Assembly: GCF_002021565.1 (NCBI RefSeq)
Contig: NZ_MSZX01000001.1
Coordinates: forward strand, 620,027-684,026
Length of the DNA stretch: 64,000 nucleotides
Source of the DNA: Paenibacillus selenitireducens
GTDB lineage: Bacteria > Bacillota > Bacilli > Paenibacillales > Paenibacillaceae
Direction of reading: 5' to 3'
Numbering within the stretch: the first letter of the stretch is position 1; each line of letters starts with the position of its first letter. Below the pieces are notes generated by a model. It did not search any database and was not told the DNA's origin. It worked only from the letters and a program-made list of their open reading frames with translations. Position numbers and translations under genes: made by a program. Shown one piece after another: positions 10,993 to 20,115 of this stretch.

Positions 10993-12216
10993 ATGAACGT
11001 GACAGATCGCGCATATGCATTATTTGAAGAACAACAGCAGGTTAGAGGCATAGATTTGAATGAGGTACGATCGAAGCTGAAGGCATTGCGTATTGAAACA
11101 CCTTCCTGGGGTTACGGAGATTCAGGAACGCGATTCAAAGTATTTCCTAAAACAGGCGTGCCGAGAAATCCGTTCGAGAAAGTGGAAGATGCGGCTGTTG
11201 TTCATCGTTTGACAGGGTTAAGTCCAACGGTTGCGATCCATATTCCTTGGGATAAAGTCGAGGATTATGGCAAGCTGAAGCGTCATGCCGAAAGTCTTGG
11301 CTTGGGGATCGGGGCGGTGAATCCGAATTTGTTCCAAGAAGAGGACTACATGCTTGGGAGTGTTACCAATACAGAAGCGGCTATTCGGCGAAAAGCGACG
11401 GATCATTTGTTGGAATGTGTGGACGTGATGAAGGAAACAGGTTCACGAGACATCAGTCTTTGGTTCGCGGACGGAACGAACTATCCAGGGCAAGGTGATA
11501 TTCGCAAACGTAAAGCATGGATGCTCGAATCTCTGCGTGAGTTGTATCAAGCGCTTCAGCCTGATATGCGAATGCTGATTGAATATAAATCGTTCGAGCC
11601 CGCCTTCTATCACACGGATCTGGCTGATTGGGGCATGGCGTATAACTACGCATTGAAGCTTGGACCGCAAGCGGAAGTGTTAGTGGATACAGGTCATCAT
11701 GCCCAAGGGACGAACATTGAACATATCGTTGCTTACTTAATTGACGAACAGCGTCTCGGTGGGTTCCATTTCAACAGCCGGAAATATGCCGATGATGATT
11801 TGGTTGTCGGCACGGTAAATCCGTACGAACTCTTTTTAATTTTTTATCAAATCGTATTGGCTTCTCGGGATACGAATGAAGGTATTCGTCAGCATGTGGA
11901 TAACATCGCCTACATGATTGATCAATCTCATAATATCGAGCAAAAAATCCCTGCCATGATTCGCTCCGTGTTGAATGTGCAGACCCAATACGCAAAGGCA
12001 TTGCTCATCCAGCATGCTGAAATTGAAGAAGCCCAACGGAATGGGGATGTGCTAGGTGCTGAAGATGCGGTCCGTCGTGCTTTTGAAATCGATGTAACCC
12101 CCTTGTTGCACTCGATTCGAGAGGAACAAGGATTGCCGCTCGATCCGATGCGTGCTTACCGAGAGAGCGGTTATGGTACGCAAATTTTAACGAGAGGCAA
12201 GGGCGGTGCGAGCTAG
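10993..12216 (+). CDS. rhaI: L-rhamnose isomerase, RhaI type
   Basis: A 407-residue xylose-isomerase-like TIM barrel converting L-rhamnose to L-rhamnulose. It resembles the Gram-positive/Pseudomonas RhaI family and not E. coli RhaA: LWFADGTNYPGQGD, EYKSFEPAFYHTD, DTGHHAQGTNIEHI and GFHFNSRKYADDD carry the metal-binding Glu, Asp and His residues. Several starts are close together (10990, 10993, 10999); GGGAG at 10983-10987 best suits 10993. It lies 22 bases after rhaD and overlaps rhaB by one base, so the genes are translated together. Confidence 0.88.
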   Translation: MNVTDRAYALFEEQQQVRGIDLNEVRSKLKALRIETPSWGYGDSGTRFKVFPKTGVPRNPFEKVEDAAVVHRLTGLSPTVAIHIPWDKVEDYGKLKRHAESLGLGIGAVNPNLFQEEDYMLGSVTNTEAAIRRKATDHLLECVDVMKETGSRDISLWFADGTNYPGQGDIRKRKAWMLESLRELYQALQPDMRMLIEYKSFEPAFYHTDLADWGMAYNYALKLGPQAEVLVDTGHHAQGTNIEHIVAYLIDEQRLGGFHFNSRKYADDDLVVGTVNPYELFLIFYQIVLASRDTNEGIRQHVDNIAYMIDQSHNIEQKIPAMIRSVLNVQTQYAKALLIQHAEIEEAQRNGDVLGAEDAVRRAFEIDVTPLLHSIREEQGLPLDPMRAYRESGYGTQILTRGKGGAS

Positions 12217-13682
12217 TGAGTATTCTTGCATTTGATCTTGGCGCAAGCAGCGGTCGGGCGATGCTCGGCCGGCTAACGGATACGAAGATGGAAGTGGAGG
12301 AGCTGCATCGGTTCGGGAATGATCCTGTGCAGGTAGGCGACCGCTTACACTGGGATATTCTTCGATTGTATTACGAGATCAAACAAGGGTTGCTAAAGGC
12401 GAAACATCAAGGCGAAACGCTTCAGAGTATCGGTATTGATTCTTGGGCCGTCGATTTCGGATTACTCAATTCGCAAGGCGAGCTGCTCGGTAATCCGTAT
12501 CATTACCGCGATTCGCATACAAAGGGGAAGATGGAAGAGGTTTTTGCGGATATTCCAGCTGCTGAGATTTTTGCACGAACCGGGATTCAATTTCTACCGT
12601 TTAATACGATTTATCAGTTGTATGCGCTTCAGCATGCGAAGTCCCCGCTATTGCGCGAGGCGGATCGGTTCCTGATGATTCCGGATCTCCTGCGTTACTT
12701 CCTAACCGGGGAAATGCATCATGAGTTCTCGAATGCAACAACAACGCAATTATATAACCCGAAGCAGCAAGATTGGGATCGTGAGCTCATCCAGAAGCTT
12801 CGTTTCCCTGTATCCTGGTTCGGTTCGATTGTGTATCCTGGGACGCAAGTGGGACAGATACGTGCATCGTTACGTGATGAGTTGGCCATCCCAGCGATTC
12901 CTGTGATGGCTGTTGCGGAACATGATACGGGTTCTGCCGTAGCAGCGGTTCCTGCAATGAATAAGTCCTTTGCCTATTTAAGCTGTGGAACTTGGTCACT
13001 GATGGGGACCGAGTTGGATGAGCCCGTGATCAATGAGCATGCATTACGATTGAATTTCACGAATGAAGGCGGTATTCATGGATCGTACCGTTTGTTGAAG
13101 AACATAATGGGGCTGTGGATTCTGCAAGAAAGTCGACGCGCTTGGGAAAGGAACGGGCGGCGTTATGAATTCGCTGAGCTTGTGCATATGGCCATTCAAG
13201 CGCCAGCCTTTACCGCCTTTATTGATCCCGATGACCCGATGTTTCTTCATCCGGGAGATATGCCTGCACAAATTCGTGCGTATTGTCTGCAAACCGGCCA
13301 ACAAGCACCAGAAAGTCTAGGTGCTACGGTGCGCTGTATTCTAGAAAGTCTTGCGATGAAATACCGATATACCTTTCATCTTACGGAGCAATTGGCACAG
13401 AAGTCTTTCGAGGGTCTGCACATGGTAGGGGGCGGCATTCATAATAAGCTGCTCTGTCAGTGGACATCGAACGCGATTGGGAAACCGGTTTGGGCTGGAC
13501 CTGCTGAGGGAAGCGCTATCGGGAATCTTGCCGTCCAATGGATCGCAAGCGGTGAACTGTCCGATATTTGGGAAGCTCGAAACGTGATACGGGACTCTTT
13601 CCAGGTGGATACTTACGAACCTAGGCATGCCGATGAATGGGATCAAGCTTATGAGCACTTCTTGCAGATTACTAGACTATAA
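12216..13682 (+). CDS. rhaB: L-rhamnulokinase
   Basis: A 488-residue FGGY-family sugar kinase that phosphorylates L-rhamnulose at position 1. The N-terminal LAFDLGASSGRAMLG is the ATP-phosphate loop; GIDSWAVDFGLL, EHDTGSAVAAVP and SCGTWSLMGTE are typical of rhamnulokinases, and GGGIHNKLLCQ marks the second domain. The GTG start overlaps the rhaI stop codon. This completes isomerase-kinase-aldolase, so imported rhamnose could be taken to dihydroxyacetone phosphate and lactaldehyde. It ends just before a GC-rich hairpin. Confidence 0.92.
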   Translation: MSILAFDLGASSGRAMLGRLTDTKMEVEELHRFGNDPVQVGDRLHWDILRLYYEIKQGLLKAKHQGETLQSIGIDSWAVDFGLLNSQGELLGNPYHYRDSHTKGKMEEVFADIPAAEIFARTGIQFLPFNTIYQLYALQHAKSPLLREADRFLMIPDLLRYFLTGEMHHEFSNATTTQLYNPKQQDWDRELIQKLRFPVSWFGSIVYPGTQVGQIRASLRDELAIPAIPVMAVAEHDTGSAVAAVPAMNKSFAYLSCGTWSLMGTELDEPVINEHALRLNFTNEGGIHGSYRLLKNIMGLWILQESRRAWERNGRRYEFAELVHMAIQAPAFTAFIDPDDPMFLHPGDMPAQIRAYCLQTGQQAPESLGATVRCILESLAMKYRYTFHLTEQLAQKSFEGLHMVGGGIHNKLLCQWTSNAIGKPVWAGPAEGSAIGNLAVQWIASGELSDIWEARNVIRDSFQVDTYEPRHADEWDQAYEHFLQITRL

Positions 13683-13710
13683 TGCATGGATGGGATATGT
13701 GGACATGATG

Positions 13711-13748
13711 AACGGCTGCCGACCTTGAAGAAGGATGGCAGCCGTTGT
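13711..13748 (+). terminator. Hairpin ending the rhamnose operon
   Basis: A perfect 10-base stem AACGGCTGCC/GGCAGCCGTT with a 16-base loop. The following T-run is short (TTGTTC), so termination may be partial. Confidence 0.55.
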
Positions 13749-13837
13749 TCGATTCACAGGAATTCGGTCTGCTATGGGAGCGGAATGAATATATTGAGGT
13801 AAAATATCGATCATGCATCATGGAGGAGGCGATTGCG

Positions 13838-15298
13838 ATGTCGAGGGCGAATCCAAGCGGGTCATTCTACTACGATTCACAATCTTATTATGATGAAATG
13901 TTCACGCACGACTTCTCCGTTCGCCCACATTATAACTCCGTCTACAGCTTATTCGCCCACATGCCAGCTTCCAAATTAGCCGCACGTCAACAAGCGCTCC
14001 ACCAGCGAATGATAGAAGAGGGAATCACGTTTACGCTGTATAGTCCGAACCAGCAGGAACCTCTCGAAAGGACGATTCCCTTCGATTATATTCCGCGTGT
14101 CATTCCGAAGGTGGAATGGGACCTCATTGACCGCGGTGTCCGTCAAAGGATTCAGGCTCTCAATGCATTCGTGCATGATATATACCATGGTCAGCGCATG
14201 GTTCGGGATGGCCTAATTCCGAGGAAAATGATTTTATCCAATATGTATTTTCGTCCCGAGATGGTAGGTCTTGAGATCCCTGCTAACGTCTACATCACGG
14301 CATCCGGCATCGATTTGATACGCGATGAGAATGGGCAATATTACGTATTAGAAGACAACTTACGAACTCCCTCCGGCTTCTCCTACTTATTCAAAGGCCG
14401 CACATTAATGAGCGAATTATTCCATGATATCTATTTATCGAGTTCCGTTCAGAGCATTGAACGCAGCATAAATTGTTTTCTTAGTTCTTTACGAGCGTTA
14501 GCTCCAAATGGAAAGAAAGATCCGCTAATCGTCTTGCTAACGCCGGGGTCGTATAACGCTGCTTATTATGAGCACACATTTCTGGCTCAGCAAATGGGGA
14601 TCCATTTGGTTGAAGGTCGTGATTTGGTCTATCAGGACCATAAAATATATGTGCGAGATCTGCGTGGGCTTCGCCAAGTGGATGTCATTTACCGACGAAT
14701 CGACGATCCGTATTTGGATCCGCTCGCCTTCCATCCGGACTCTTTATTAGGCGTGCCGGGGCTGATGAATGCTTACCGCGCGGGCAACGTGGCGATCGCG
14801 AATGCGCCAGGTACCGGAGTCGCCGACGATAAGGCAGTGTATGCCTACGTACCGGATATGATTCGATATTATTTGGGCGAAGAGCCGGTATTGCATAACG
14901 TCCCGACGTATATTTTAGCGAGGAAAGATGAAAGAGAATATGCGCTTGCGCATCTGAATGAGCTTGTTGTCAAAGAAACTTCATTATCCGGCGGATATGG
15001 AATGCTCATTGGGCCTAGCGCGACCTCTGAAGAGATTCGAGCTTTTTCGACAGCCATTCAACGTGACCCCAGTCGGTATATCGCTCAGACCACCATGAAG
15101 TTATCCAGAGCACCTGTCATGATCAACGGAGTCATGTCACCAAGGCACATCGATTTACGGGTATTTGCGTTGATGGGAGCAGAGACGCATGTCATTCCAG
15201 GCGGACTAACGCGGGTAGCGATGAAGGAAGGTTCGCTTGTCGTGAATTCCTCGCAAGGGGGAGGCGTCAAGGATACATGGGTGCTTAACGATGAATGA
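13838..15298 (+). CDS. Circularly permuted ATP-grasp type 2 protein
   Basis: A 486-residue protein of the circularly permuted ATP-grasp family (formerly DUF404/DUF407). FYYDSQSYYDEM opens the family domain; GIDLIRDENGQYYVLEDNL and SGFSYL form the ATP-grasp part, and DLRVFALMG with VVNSSQGGGVKDTW closes it. These enzymes are predicted to make amide bonds, but no substrate is established. The start at 13838 is preceded by ATGGAGGAGG; upstream in-frame starts lack a ribosome site. It is followed closely by alpha-E and transglutaminase genes, an arrangement conserved in many bacteria and thought to build or process a peptide or peptide tag. Confidence 0.85.
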   Translation: MSRANPSGSFYYDSQSYYDEMFTHDFSVRPHYNSVYSLFAHMPASKLAARQQALHQRMIEEGITFTLYSPNQQEPLERTIPFDYIPRVIPKVEWDLIDRGVRQRIQALNAFVHDIYHGQRMVRDGLIPRKMILSNMYFRPEMVGLEIPANVYITASGIDLIRDENGQYYVLEDNLRTPSGFSYLFKGRTLMSELFHDIYLSSSVQSIERSINCFLSSLRALAPNGKKDPLIVLLTPGSYNAAYYEHTFLAQQMGIHLVEGRDLVYQDHKIYVRDLRGLRQVDVIYRRIDDPYLDPLAFHPDSLLGVPGLMNAYRAGNVAIANAPGTGVADDKAVYAYVPDMIRYYLGEEPVLHNVPTYILARKDEREYALAHLNELVVKETSLSGGYGMLIGPSATSEEIRAFSTAIQRDPSRYIAQTTMKLSRAPVMINGVMSPRHIDLRVFALMGAETHVIPGGLTRVAMKEGSLVVNSSQGGGVKDTWVLNDE

Positions 15299-15312
15299 TG
15301 GGAGGAATCGTC

Positions 15313-16311
15313 ATGTTGAATCGAAATGCAGAAGCATTGTTTTGGATGGGGCGATATATGGAGCGGGCAGAGAACCATGCGAGACTGATTGATGTACATT
15401 ATCATCTGCAAGCAGAACATGAATTGGGGTTGGAACGCAGCCCTGATCACCTGGAACGTATCGATTCCTCGACGAAATGGATGCGTATTGTCGAGGCGCT
15501 GGGCTCCCGATCGAATTATGAGGAACAGTACGGGGCATTTACTGAAATAGATGTGCTGCTATACATGACCTTGGATTGGGGGAACGAGAATTCGATTGTT
15601 TCTTGCGTCAGCCATGCCCGAGGTAATTTACGAACACTGCGCGAAAAAGTTCCTAGCGAACTATGGGATTCGTTGAATGGCTTCTACTTATGGCTGCGTG
15701 AATGTCAACCGGATGATTTGCTTCGGGAATCGCCGCACACGTTCTTTGGCCGCATTAAAGATTGGGCAGCATTGTTCTTAGGTCTGTGCCAATCGGTCAT
15801 GCCGCGTGAGAATGAATGGCATTTCATTGAATGCGGTCGGTATCTGGAACGTGCAGAGAACACGCTGCGAATCCTGAAATCCACCATAAGTGCGGCATGC
15901 AGCGAAGGATGGAGTCATGCGGCATCGTATCCTTATTTGCAAGCTGTATTGAAATCCGTCAGCGGACATCAAGCATTTCGTCGGTATTACGCGGACGGGA
16001 TTGCGATTGAAGCTATATTTGAATTTGTTATTCTAAATGCCGTGTTTCCAAGATCCGTACAATTTTCACTTCATTCGCTGGACGAACATTTGCGGCTGAT
16101 AGAATTACAAGATAAAACCTTGCGAACGCAGCACGATCGGATGATTCGACAGGTTGGAAAGGTAAAGGCAGATCTAGCCTGTCTGGAGCAGGATGATTTC
16201 ATGTTGCTAGATTCCAACGCGGTATTAGTGAATCATCTGTTCGATGCGACACAGCAATTAGGCGTTGCTTTTGCCAAAACCTTTTTTCGATTGGGGGAAG
16301 CGAGTGCGTGA
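15313..16311 (+). CDS. Alpha-E domain protein
   Basis: A 332-residue, mostly helical alpha-E domain protein (formerly DUF403). The start LNRNAEALFWMGRYMERAENHARLID is a family hallmark (shown here as LFWMGRYMERAENHARL), and the motif recurs as ECGRYLERAENTLRI at about residue 180. The start is the ATG with GGGAGGA upstream, 14 bases after the ATP-grasp stop codon. The family is known almost only from this operon type with ATP-grasp and transglutaminase partners; it is presumed to be a partner or substrate carrier. Biochemical role unknown. Confidence 0.85.
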   Translation: MLNRNAEALFWMGRYMERAENHARLIDVHYHLQAEHELGLERSPDHLERIDSSTKWMRIVEALGSRSNYEEQYGAFTEIDVLLYMTLDWGNENSIVSCVSHARGNLRTLREKVPSELWDSLNGFYLWLRECQPDDLLRESPHTFFGRIKDWAALFLGLCQSVMPRENEWHFIECGRYLERAENTLRILKSTISAACSEGWSHAASYPYLQAVLKSVSGHQAFRRYYADGIAIEAIFEFVILNAVFPRSVQFSLHSLDEHLRLIELQDKTLRTQHDRMIRQVGKVKADLACLEQDDFMLLDSNAVLVNHLFDATQQLGVAFAKTFFRLGEASA

Positions 16312-17195
16312 AGCTGCAAATCTCCCATGTGACGCAATACGATTATGCCGAACCCGTGACGGACAGTGTCAATGAAATTCGATTATCCCCCAGTACGAAC
16401 GAACGACAATCATGCTACCACCTGGCTATTTCCATCGAACCGAATGCTCCGCTTTTTACGTATGAAGATTTTTTCGGGAATCGAGTTCACGCCTTCTCCG
16501 TGAATGAACCGCATCAAAAATTGTTGATTCGGACGCAAATGACGGTCGTGACTGAGGAGGCGCCTAAGCCGGAGGTATTAGCGACAAGACTGTGCCGTAT
16601 GCCTGCTGAAGAAGCGTGGTCTTGGCTGCGATCAGATGAAGCAGAGAATCGCTTTATCGAATTCTTGCTACCGACGACGTATACCGAGATGACTCCGGAA
16701 GTCCTTTCCTTCGCCGAAAGTGTATGTCCCCCTCGCGTGATGATTGATGTCTATGAATGGTTAAAAGCATGCTCTTCCAAGATTCGTGCTGATTTTATGT
16801 ATGACCCGGAAGCTACCACGGTCCAGACGAAAGCCAGCGACATGATTCTTCAGAAAAGGGGCGTATGCCAAGATTTTGCACACTTGATGATTGCGGCCTG
16901 CCGATCGTACAGCATTCCTGCCCGCTACGTCAGCGGTTATCATTTCGTGGGTGATTTACAAGGTGGAAGCACCGACTTCGTGCAAGCCTCGCATGCTTGG
17001 GTAGAAGCTTATGTTCCTGTACTCGGATGGTGCAGCTTCGATCCGACGAATGTAGCTCCCGTTGGCGAACGTTACGTGAAGCTTGGGCATGGGCGAGATT
17101 ATCAGGATATTGTTCCCGTCAAAGGGGTCTATCAGGGGGAAGGCGATCAACAGCTTCAGGTCGTCGTCGATGTACGAAAAATCCAAGAGACCTAA
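16308..17195 (+). CDS. Transglutaminase-like protease/transferase
   Basis: A 295-residue protein with a bacterial transglutaminase N-terminal beta domain (1-85) and a transglutaminase core. The catalytic triad is visible: Cys in RGVCQDFAHLM, His in ASHAWVEAYVP and Asp in SFDPTN. The GTG start overlaps the alpha-E stop codon by 4 bases, so the three genes form one translationally coupled operon. No signal peptide is seen, so it acts in the cytoplasm and is likely a peptidase or amide-exchange enzyme working on the product of the ATP-grasp. The stop codon is followed by a further in-frame open stretch (see the next entry). Confidence 0.87.
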   Translation: MKLQISHVTQYDYAEPVTDSVNEIRLSPSTNERQSCYHLAISIEPNAPLFTYEDFFGNRVHAFSVNEPHQKLLIRTQMTVVTEEAPKPEVLATRLCRMPAEEAWSWLRSDEAENRFIEFLLPTTYTEMTPEVLSFAESVCPPRVMIDVYEWLKACSSKIRADFMYDPEATTVQTKASDMILQKRGVCQDFAHLMIAACRSYSIPARYVSGYHFVGDLQGGSTDFVQASHAWVEAYVPVLGWCSFDPTNVAPVGERYVKLGHGRDYQDIVPVKGVYQGEGDQQLQVVVDVRKIQET

Positions 17196-17378
17196 TTACG
17201 TGGAAGCACATGCGGGGAGTTGCGCAGTGCGAAGCTATTATCCGCGTATGGTCGGTCCTTGCATGTACGGTACCGCAACCCGCTCCACCTCGAATCACCA
17301 GAAGGCATGCTGTTGTCTGTAGATGGGAGAATTAAGACGGAAATCGAAGGCGTATACACCTTCATACCTGCAAAATAA
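17196..17378 (+). pseudogene. In-frame coding-like remnant after the transglutaminase stop
   Basis: Directly after the transglutaminase TAA the same frame stays open for 60 codons to a TAA at 17376-17378. The translation looks protein-like, with NPLHLESPEG and then LLSVDGRIKTEIEGVYTF as hydrophobic-charged alternation typical of a beta-rich C-terminus. I do not recognise the family. It has no ATG until GMLLSVDG and no ribosome site. It may be the tail of a deleted gene, or the decayed C-terminus of a longer protein. The rest of the gap up to 17510 holds only a short inverted repeat (TACCAT/ATGGTA) and a terminator. Confidence 0.35.
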
Positions 17379-17444
17379 CACAAAAAACAATACAATCATT
17401 TAGGAGATTCATCCTAACTCTACCATGGCAAACAATGGTATACT

Positions 17445-17480
17445 AAAACCCACCACGAGTTATCATCGATGGTGGGTTTT
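17445..17480. terminator. Bidirectional-looking terminator
   Basis: A perfect 11-base stem AAAACCCACCA/TGGTGGGTTTT with a 14-base loop. T-runs occur on both sides, so it could stop transcription in either direction; its likely job is to insulate the transglutaminase operon from amj. Confidence 0.75.
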
Positions 17481-17510
17481 ATCATTATATGATGTTGCAG
17501 GTGATCTAAT

Positions 17511-18302
17511 TTGTTACAACAATTGTTACTCGTATCGGTATTAACGATGCTCATTCACACCTCAGAGACATTGTCGTATGCCATCCGCTTTGCAGGCGTC
17601 CGTACAGGGAAGCTAGCCGTTTCCATGACGCTCTCCGGGATGATTGTGCTGGTATCGAGAACTTCGAACATGGTACAAGGCGTTATGGTCGGGAAGATGA
17701 TCGATTACGCCAAAATCCATGCCGAATTCCCGTTAGAAAGATATTTCCGCGTCATTATCGGATCCGCTTCGATCGGCACGGTATTAGCGATGCTATTATT
17801 TCCTTCCGTCGTGTTCCTGGCAGGCCGGATGATTTCCCATCTGGAGGTAACCGGTTCTGTTCCGAAGCTGCTCTTCAGTGTATCGTTCTCTAAGTTGAAG
17901 CATGCAAAATCGCATTTGCGCAAGCCTACCTTCCGGATGCTGAAATCACTCCGTATCTATGATGTCCCGAAGCGATTGCTCATCCTGAATTGTGTCGTGA
18001 CCTCCATTTATACGGTAGGCGTGCTCGCGGCGCTGTACGCTTCGTTTACAGCCGTATCGGGAACCGCTGCTTCCCAATCCTCGGGACTGATTAACGGGAT
18101 TGCAACGATCATCATGACGGTACTCATCGATCCTCAAATCGCGCTGCTCACCGATCGTGCGTTACGAAACGATCAAGATCAAAGACTTTTAGGCAAGGTT
18201 TATGGATTAATGATGATGTCGCGATGTGCAGGAACGCTGCTTGGTCAGCTTATTTTCTTGCCGGCGGCAGCATGGGTTGAATGGTTAACCCACGTGTTAT
18301 AA
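17511..18302 (+). CDS. amj: Amj-family lipid II flippase
   Basis: A 263-residue polytopic membrane protein of the Amj (YdaH, DUF2837) family, the alternate lipid II flippase that can replace MurJ in B. subtilis. The diagnostic N-terminus is present: HTSETLSYAIRFAGVRTGK followed by a helix with VLVSRTSNMVQ. About six hydrophobic segments are seen. I took the TTG start because CAGGTGATC lies a few bases upstream. In B. subtilis amj responds to cell-wall stress through an ECF sigma factor; no such promoter was resolved here. Confidence 0.87.
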   Translation: MLQQLLLVSVLTMLIHTSETLSYAIRFAGVRTGKLAVSMTLSGMIVLVSRTSNMVQGVMVGKMIDYAKIHAEFPLERYFRVIIGSASIGTVLAMLLFPSVVFLAGRMISHLEVTGSVPKLLFSVSFSKLKHAKSHLRKPTFRMLKSLRIYDVPKRLLILNCVVTSIYTVGVLAALYASFTAVSGTAASQSSGLINGIATIIMTVLIDPQIALLTDRALRNDQDQRLLGKVYGLMMMSRCAGTLLGQLIFLPAAAWVEWLTHVL

Positions 18303-18343
18303 AGGATCAAGGATCTTGAATACATATAGGATGGTGTCACAGT

Positions 18344-18805
18344 ATGGAGAAGCAAACGGTGTTGAAAAAAGCGGAGCTCGAGCAAGTGGAGCAAGTTGCG
18401 AAATTGTTTGATCAGTATCGCGTATTTTATGGACAGGCTTCCGATCTGGCGGGAGCACGTCAATTCATTCTAGAACGGCTTGAGAACAAGGAATCGGTGA
18501 TCTTCATCGCGTTCGACGGTTCAGAAGAGCAGAGCGCGGTCGGATTCGTACAGCTCTACCCTTCGTTTTCGTCGGTGTCTATGAAAAGAGTATGGATATT
18601 AAATGATCTGTTCGTTGTATCTGAAGCCCGTGGGCAGGGCACAGGCCGTCAGCTTATGAGTGCAGCTCGAGATTTCGCAAAATCCAATGGAGCGAAAGGG
18701 TTAAGCTTAACGACAGCCCATGATAATCTGACAGCACAAAGTCTGTATGAATCCTTGGGATATATCCGGGACGAACATTTTCTTACCTATGAATTGTATT
18801 TCTAG
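18344..18805 (+). CDS. GNAT-family N-acetyltransferase
   Basis: A 153-residue single GNAT domain. The acetyl-CoA loop is ARGQGTGRQLMSAARDFAK, followed by the usual LTTAHDNLTAQSLYESLGY. The N-terminal part (LEQVEQVAKLFDQYRVFYGQ) resembles a common Firmicute subgroup that is often mis-annotated by substrate; no substrate can be assigned. It converges with the MOSC gene, whose end lies 11 bases away. Confidence 0.82.
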   Translation: MEKQTVLKKAELEQVEQVAKLFDQYRVFYGQASDLAGARQFILERLENKESVIFIAFDGSEEQSAVGFVQLYPSFSSVSMKRVWILNDLFVVSEARGQGTGRQLMSAARDFAKSNGAKGLSLTTAHDNLTAQSLYESLGYIRDEHFLTYELYF

Positions 18806-18816
18806 AAATTCGATAT

Positions 18817-19560
18817 TCACTTGTCTTGTACATATACAGGATCCTGCTGCTGGATGATTCCGGTATGTTGGACGGATGCATATACACCAAAGAATGCTTT
18901 TCGTTCTTGGTGTAATTTTTTTAATAAGCTTGGATCGCGTTTATAGGTATCTGGATCTAGGGTAATGATTGAACAGCGTTCACAGGGCTCGTCAACCTGC
19001 AATGTAACAGCATCCGCTCCTTCACCAATCCGTATGTGCTTCCCGATCCAATCCGCTTCGACAAACGGGGTATCGTTCTCCAAAGCGACAACCAGGTTCG
19101 GTCGAAATCTCCGGGGGTCGAGCGGCTTGCCCCATAAGCGCTCCATGGCTCGGATCGAAGCATCCGTGACAATTAAGATGCTGCTCGCGTCAACTGCTAA
19201 GACGTCCGAGCTAGTCGGAAGATGCTGCTCCATGTGTGCAACCTGTTGAAAGGTTTGACGGAAATGCTGCAAGAATTCCTCATCCCAAGTGAAGGTATGG
19301 CCGGTCTCATCCATGATGGTTACTTGCGGGAAAGCATCAGGTGTCCCCTCCCCTTGAAAGGAAGCTTTATAGCTTAGCATCCGCGGGTAATTTCGTGCCG
19401 TAATAAATCGATCCCAGCCCGTTTTCGTAGAATTGATAAAGGCATGGCTGCGATCCCCGTACATGCCATAGGATTCGATATGCGCAAGTTCGAGCTGCTC
19501 CCCACCTAAGGATTTAACAGGATGTCGGTACAAGGCTTGAATATTTCCTAATTGATTCAT
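18817..19560 (-). CDS. MOSC-domain protein
   Basis: A 247-residue protein with a MOSC N-terminal beta-barrel (YRHPVKSLGGEQLELAHIE, then YGMYGDRSHAF) and a MOSC domain with the conserved cysteine in DEPCERCSIITLDPDT. MOSC proteins bind a sulfur-carrying or molybdenum-cofactor group through this cysteine; the closest relatives include YcbX/YiiM-type enzymes that detoxify N-hydroxylated compounds. The start at 19560 has GGAGG 6 bases upstream; a start 18 bases further upstream lacks one. No molybdenum cofactor genes are nearby. Substrate unknown. Confidence 0.82.
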   Translation of the reverse strand: MNQLGNIQALYRHPVKSLGGEQLELAHIESYGMYGDRSHAFINSTKTGWDRFITARNYPRMLSYKASFQGEGTPDAFPQVTIMDETGHTFTWDEEFLQHFRQTFQQVAHMEQHLPTSSDVLAVDASSILIVTDASIRAMERLWGKPLDPRRFRPNLVVALENDTPFVEADWIGKHIRIGEGADAVTLQVDEPCERCSIITLDPDTYKRDPSLLKKLHQERKAFFGVYASVQHTGIIQQQDPVYVQDK

Positions 19561-19671
19561 AAGTTCCTCCACATACATGCAATATAGGTACTATTTTATC
19601 AAATAGAAGGATCGTTTATAATAGGGAATGTGTTCACGAACATACCTATTTGAAATCGGAGTGATAAAAGC

Positions 19672-20097
19672 ATGCTAGAGACATTAAAGGATCGACTGCA
19701 CGAAGAGGATATTCAGGAGTTAATCGGTTATTCTGTATTTCCTGATCCTGATCGTTTGACCCAAGTGATAGATAATTACAAGAAGGATGATCAGCTTCAT
19801 ATATATGGTGAGGTTACGGAAGGTGAAACAATCGGATTCGTTGGGTTTACGATGAATGACAATGGCGAATTAACGTTGCAGCATATTGCCGTTCGACCTG
19901 AGGATCGTGAGCATGGGTATGGCCGTGGGATGATGCTGGAACTTATCGGTTTAATGAATCCTGCTTCAATCCAAGCAGAAACCGATGAGGAAGCCGTAGA
20001 TTTCTATCGAAATATTGGATTTACTGCCTATAGTCTGGGTGAGAAATATCCGGGGGTAGAAAGATTCCGGTGTGAATATATCGTAGACGAAGAATAA
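19672..20097 (+). CDS. Small GNAT-family acetyltransferase
   Basis: A 141-residue GNAT domain. HIAVRPEDREHGYGRGMMLELIG is the acetyl-CoA segment (core REHGYGRG), followed by a C-terminal FYRNIGFTAYSLGEKYPG. CGGAGTGA precedes the ATG. It lies 18 bases before bstA and is probably co-transcribed with it. Substrate unknown. Confidence 0.8.
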   Translation: MLETLKDRLHEEDIQELIGYSVFPDPDRLTQVIDNYKKDDQLHIYGEVTEGETIGFVGFTMNDNGELTLQHIAVRPEDREHGYGRGMMLELIGLMNPASIQAETDEEAVDFYRNIGFTAYSLGEKYPGVERFRCEYIVDEE

Positions 20098-20115
20098 TCA
20101 AGTGGGGGAGATGCC

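Noticed and set aside
17083-17322. 79-codon frame overlapping the transglutaminase end
   Set aside because: Out of frame with the intact transglutaminase; the in-frame stretch after the stop codon looks more protein-like.
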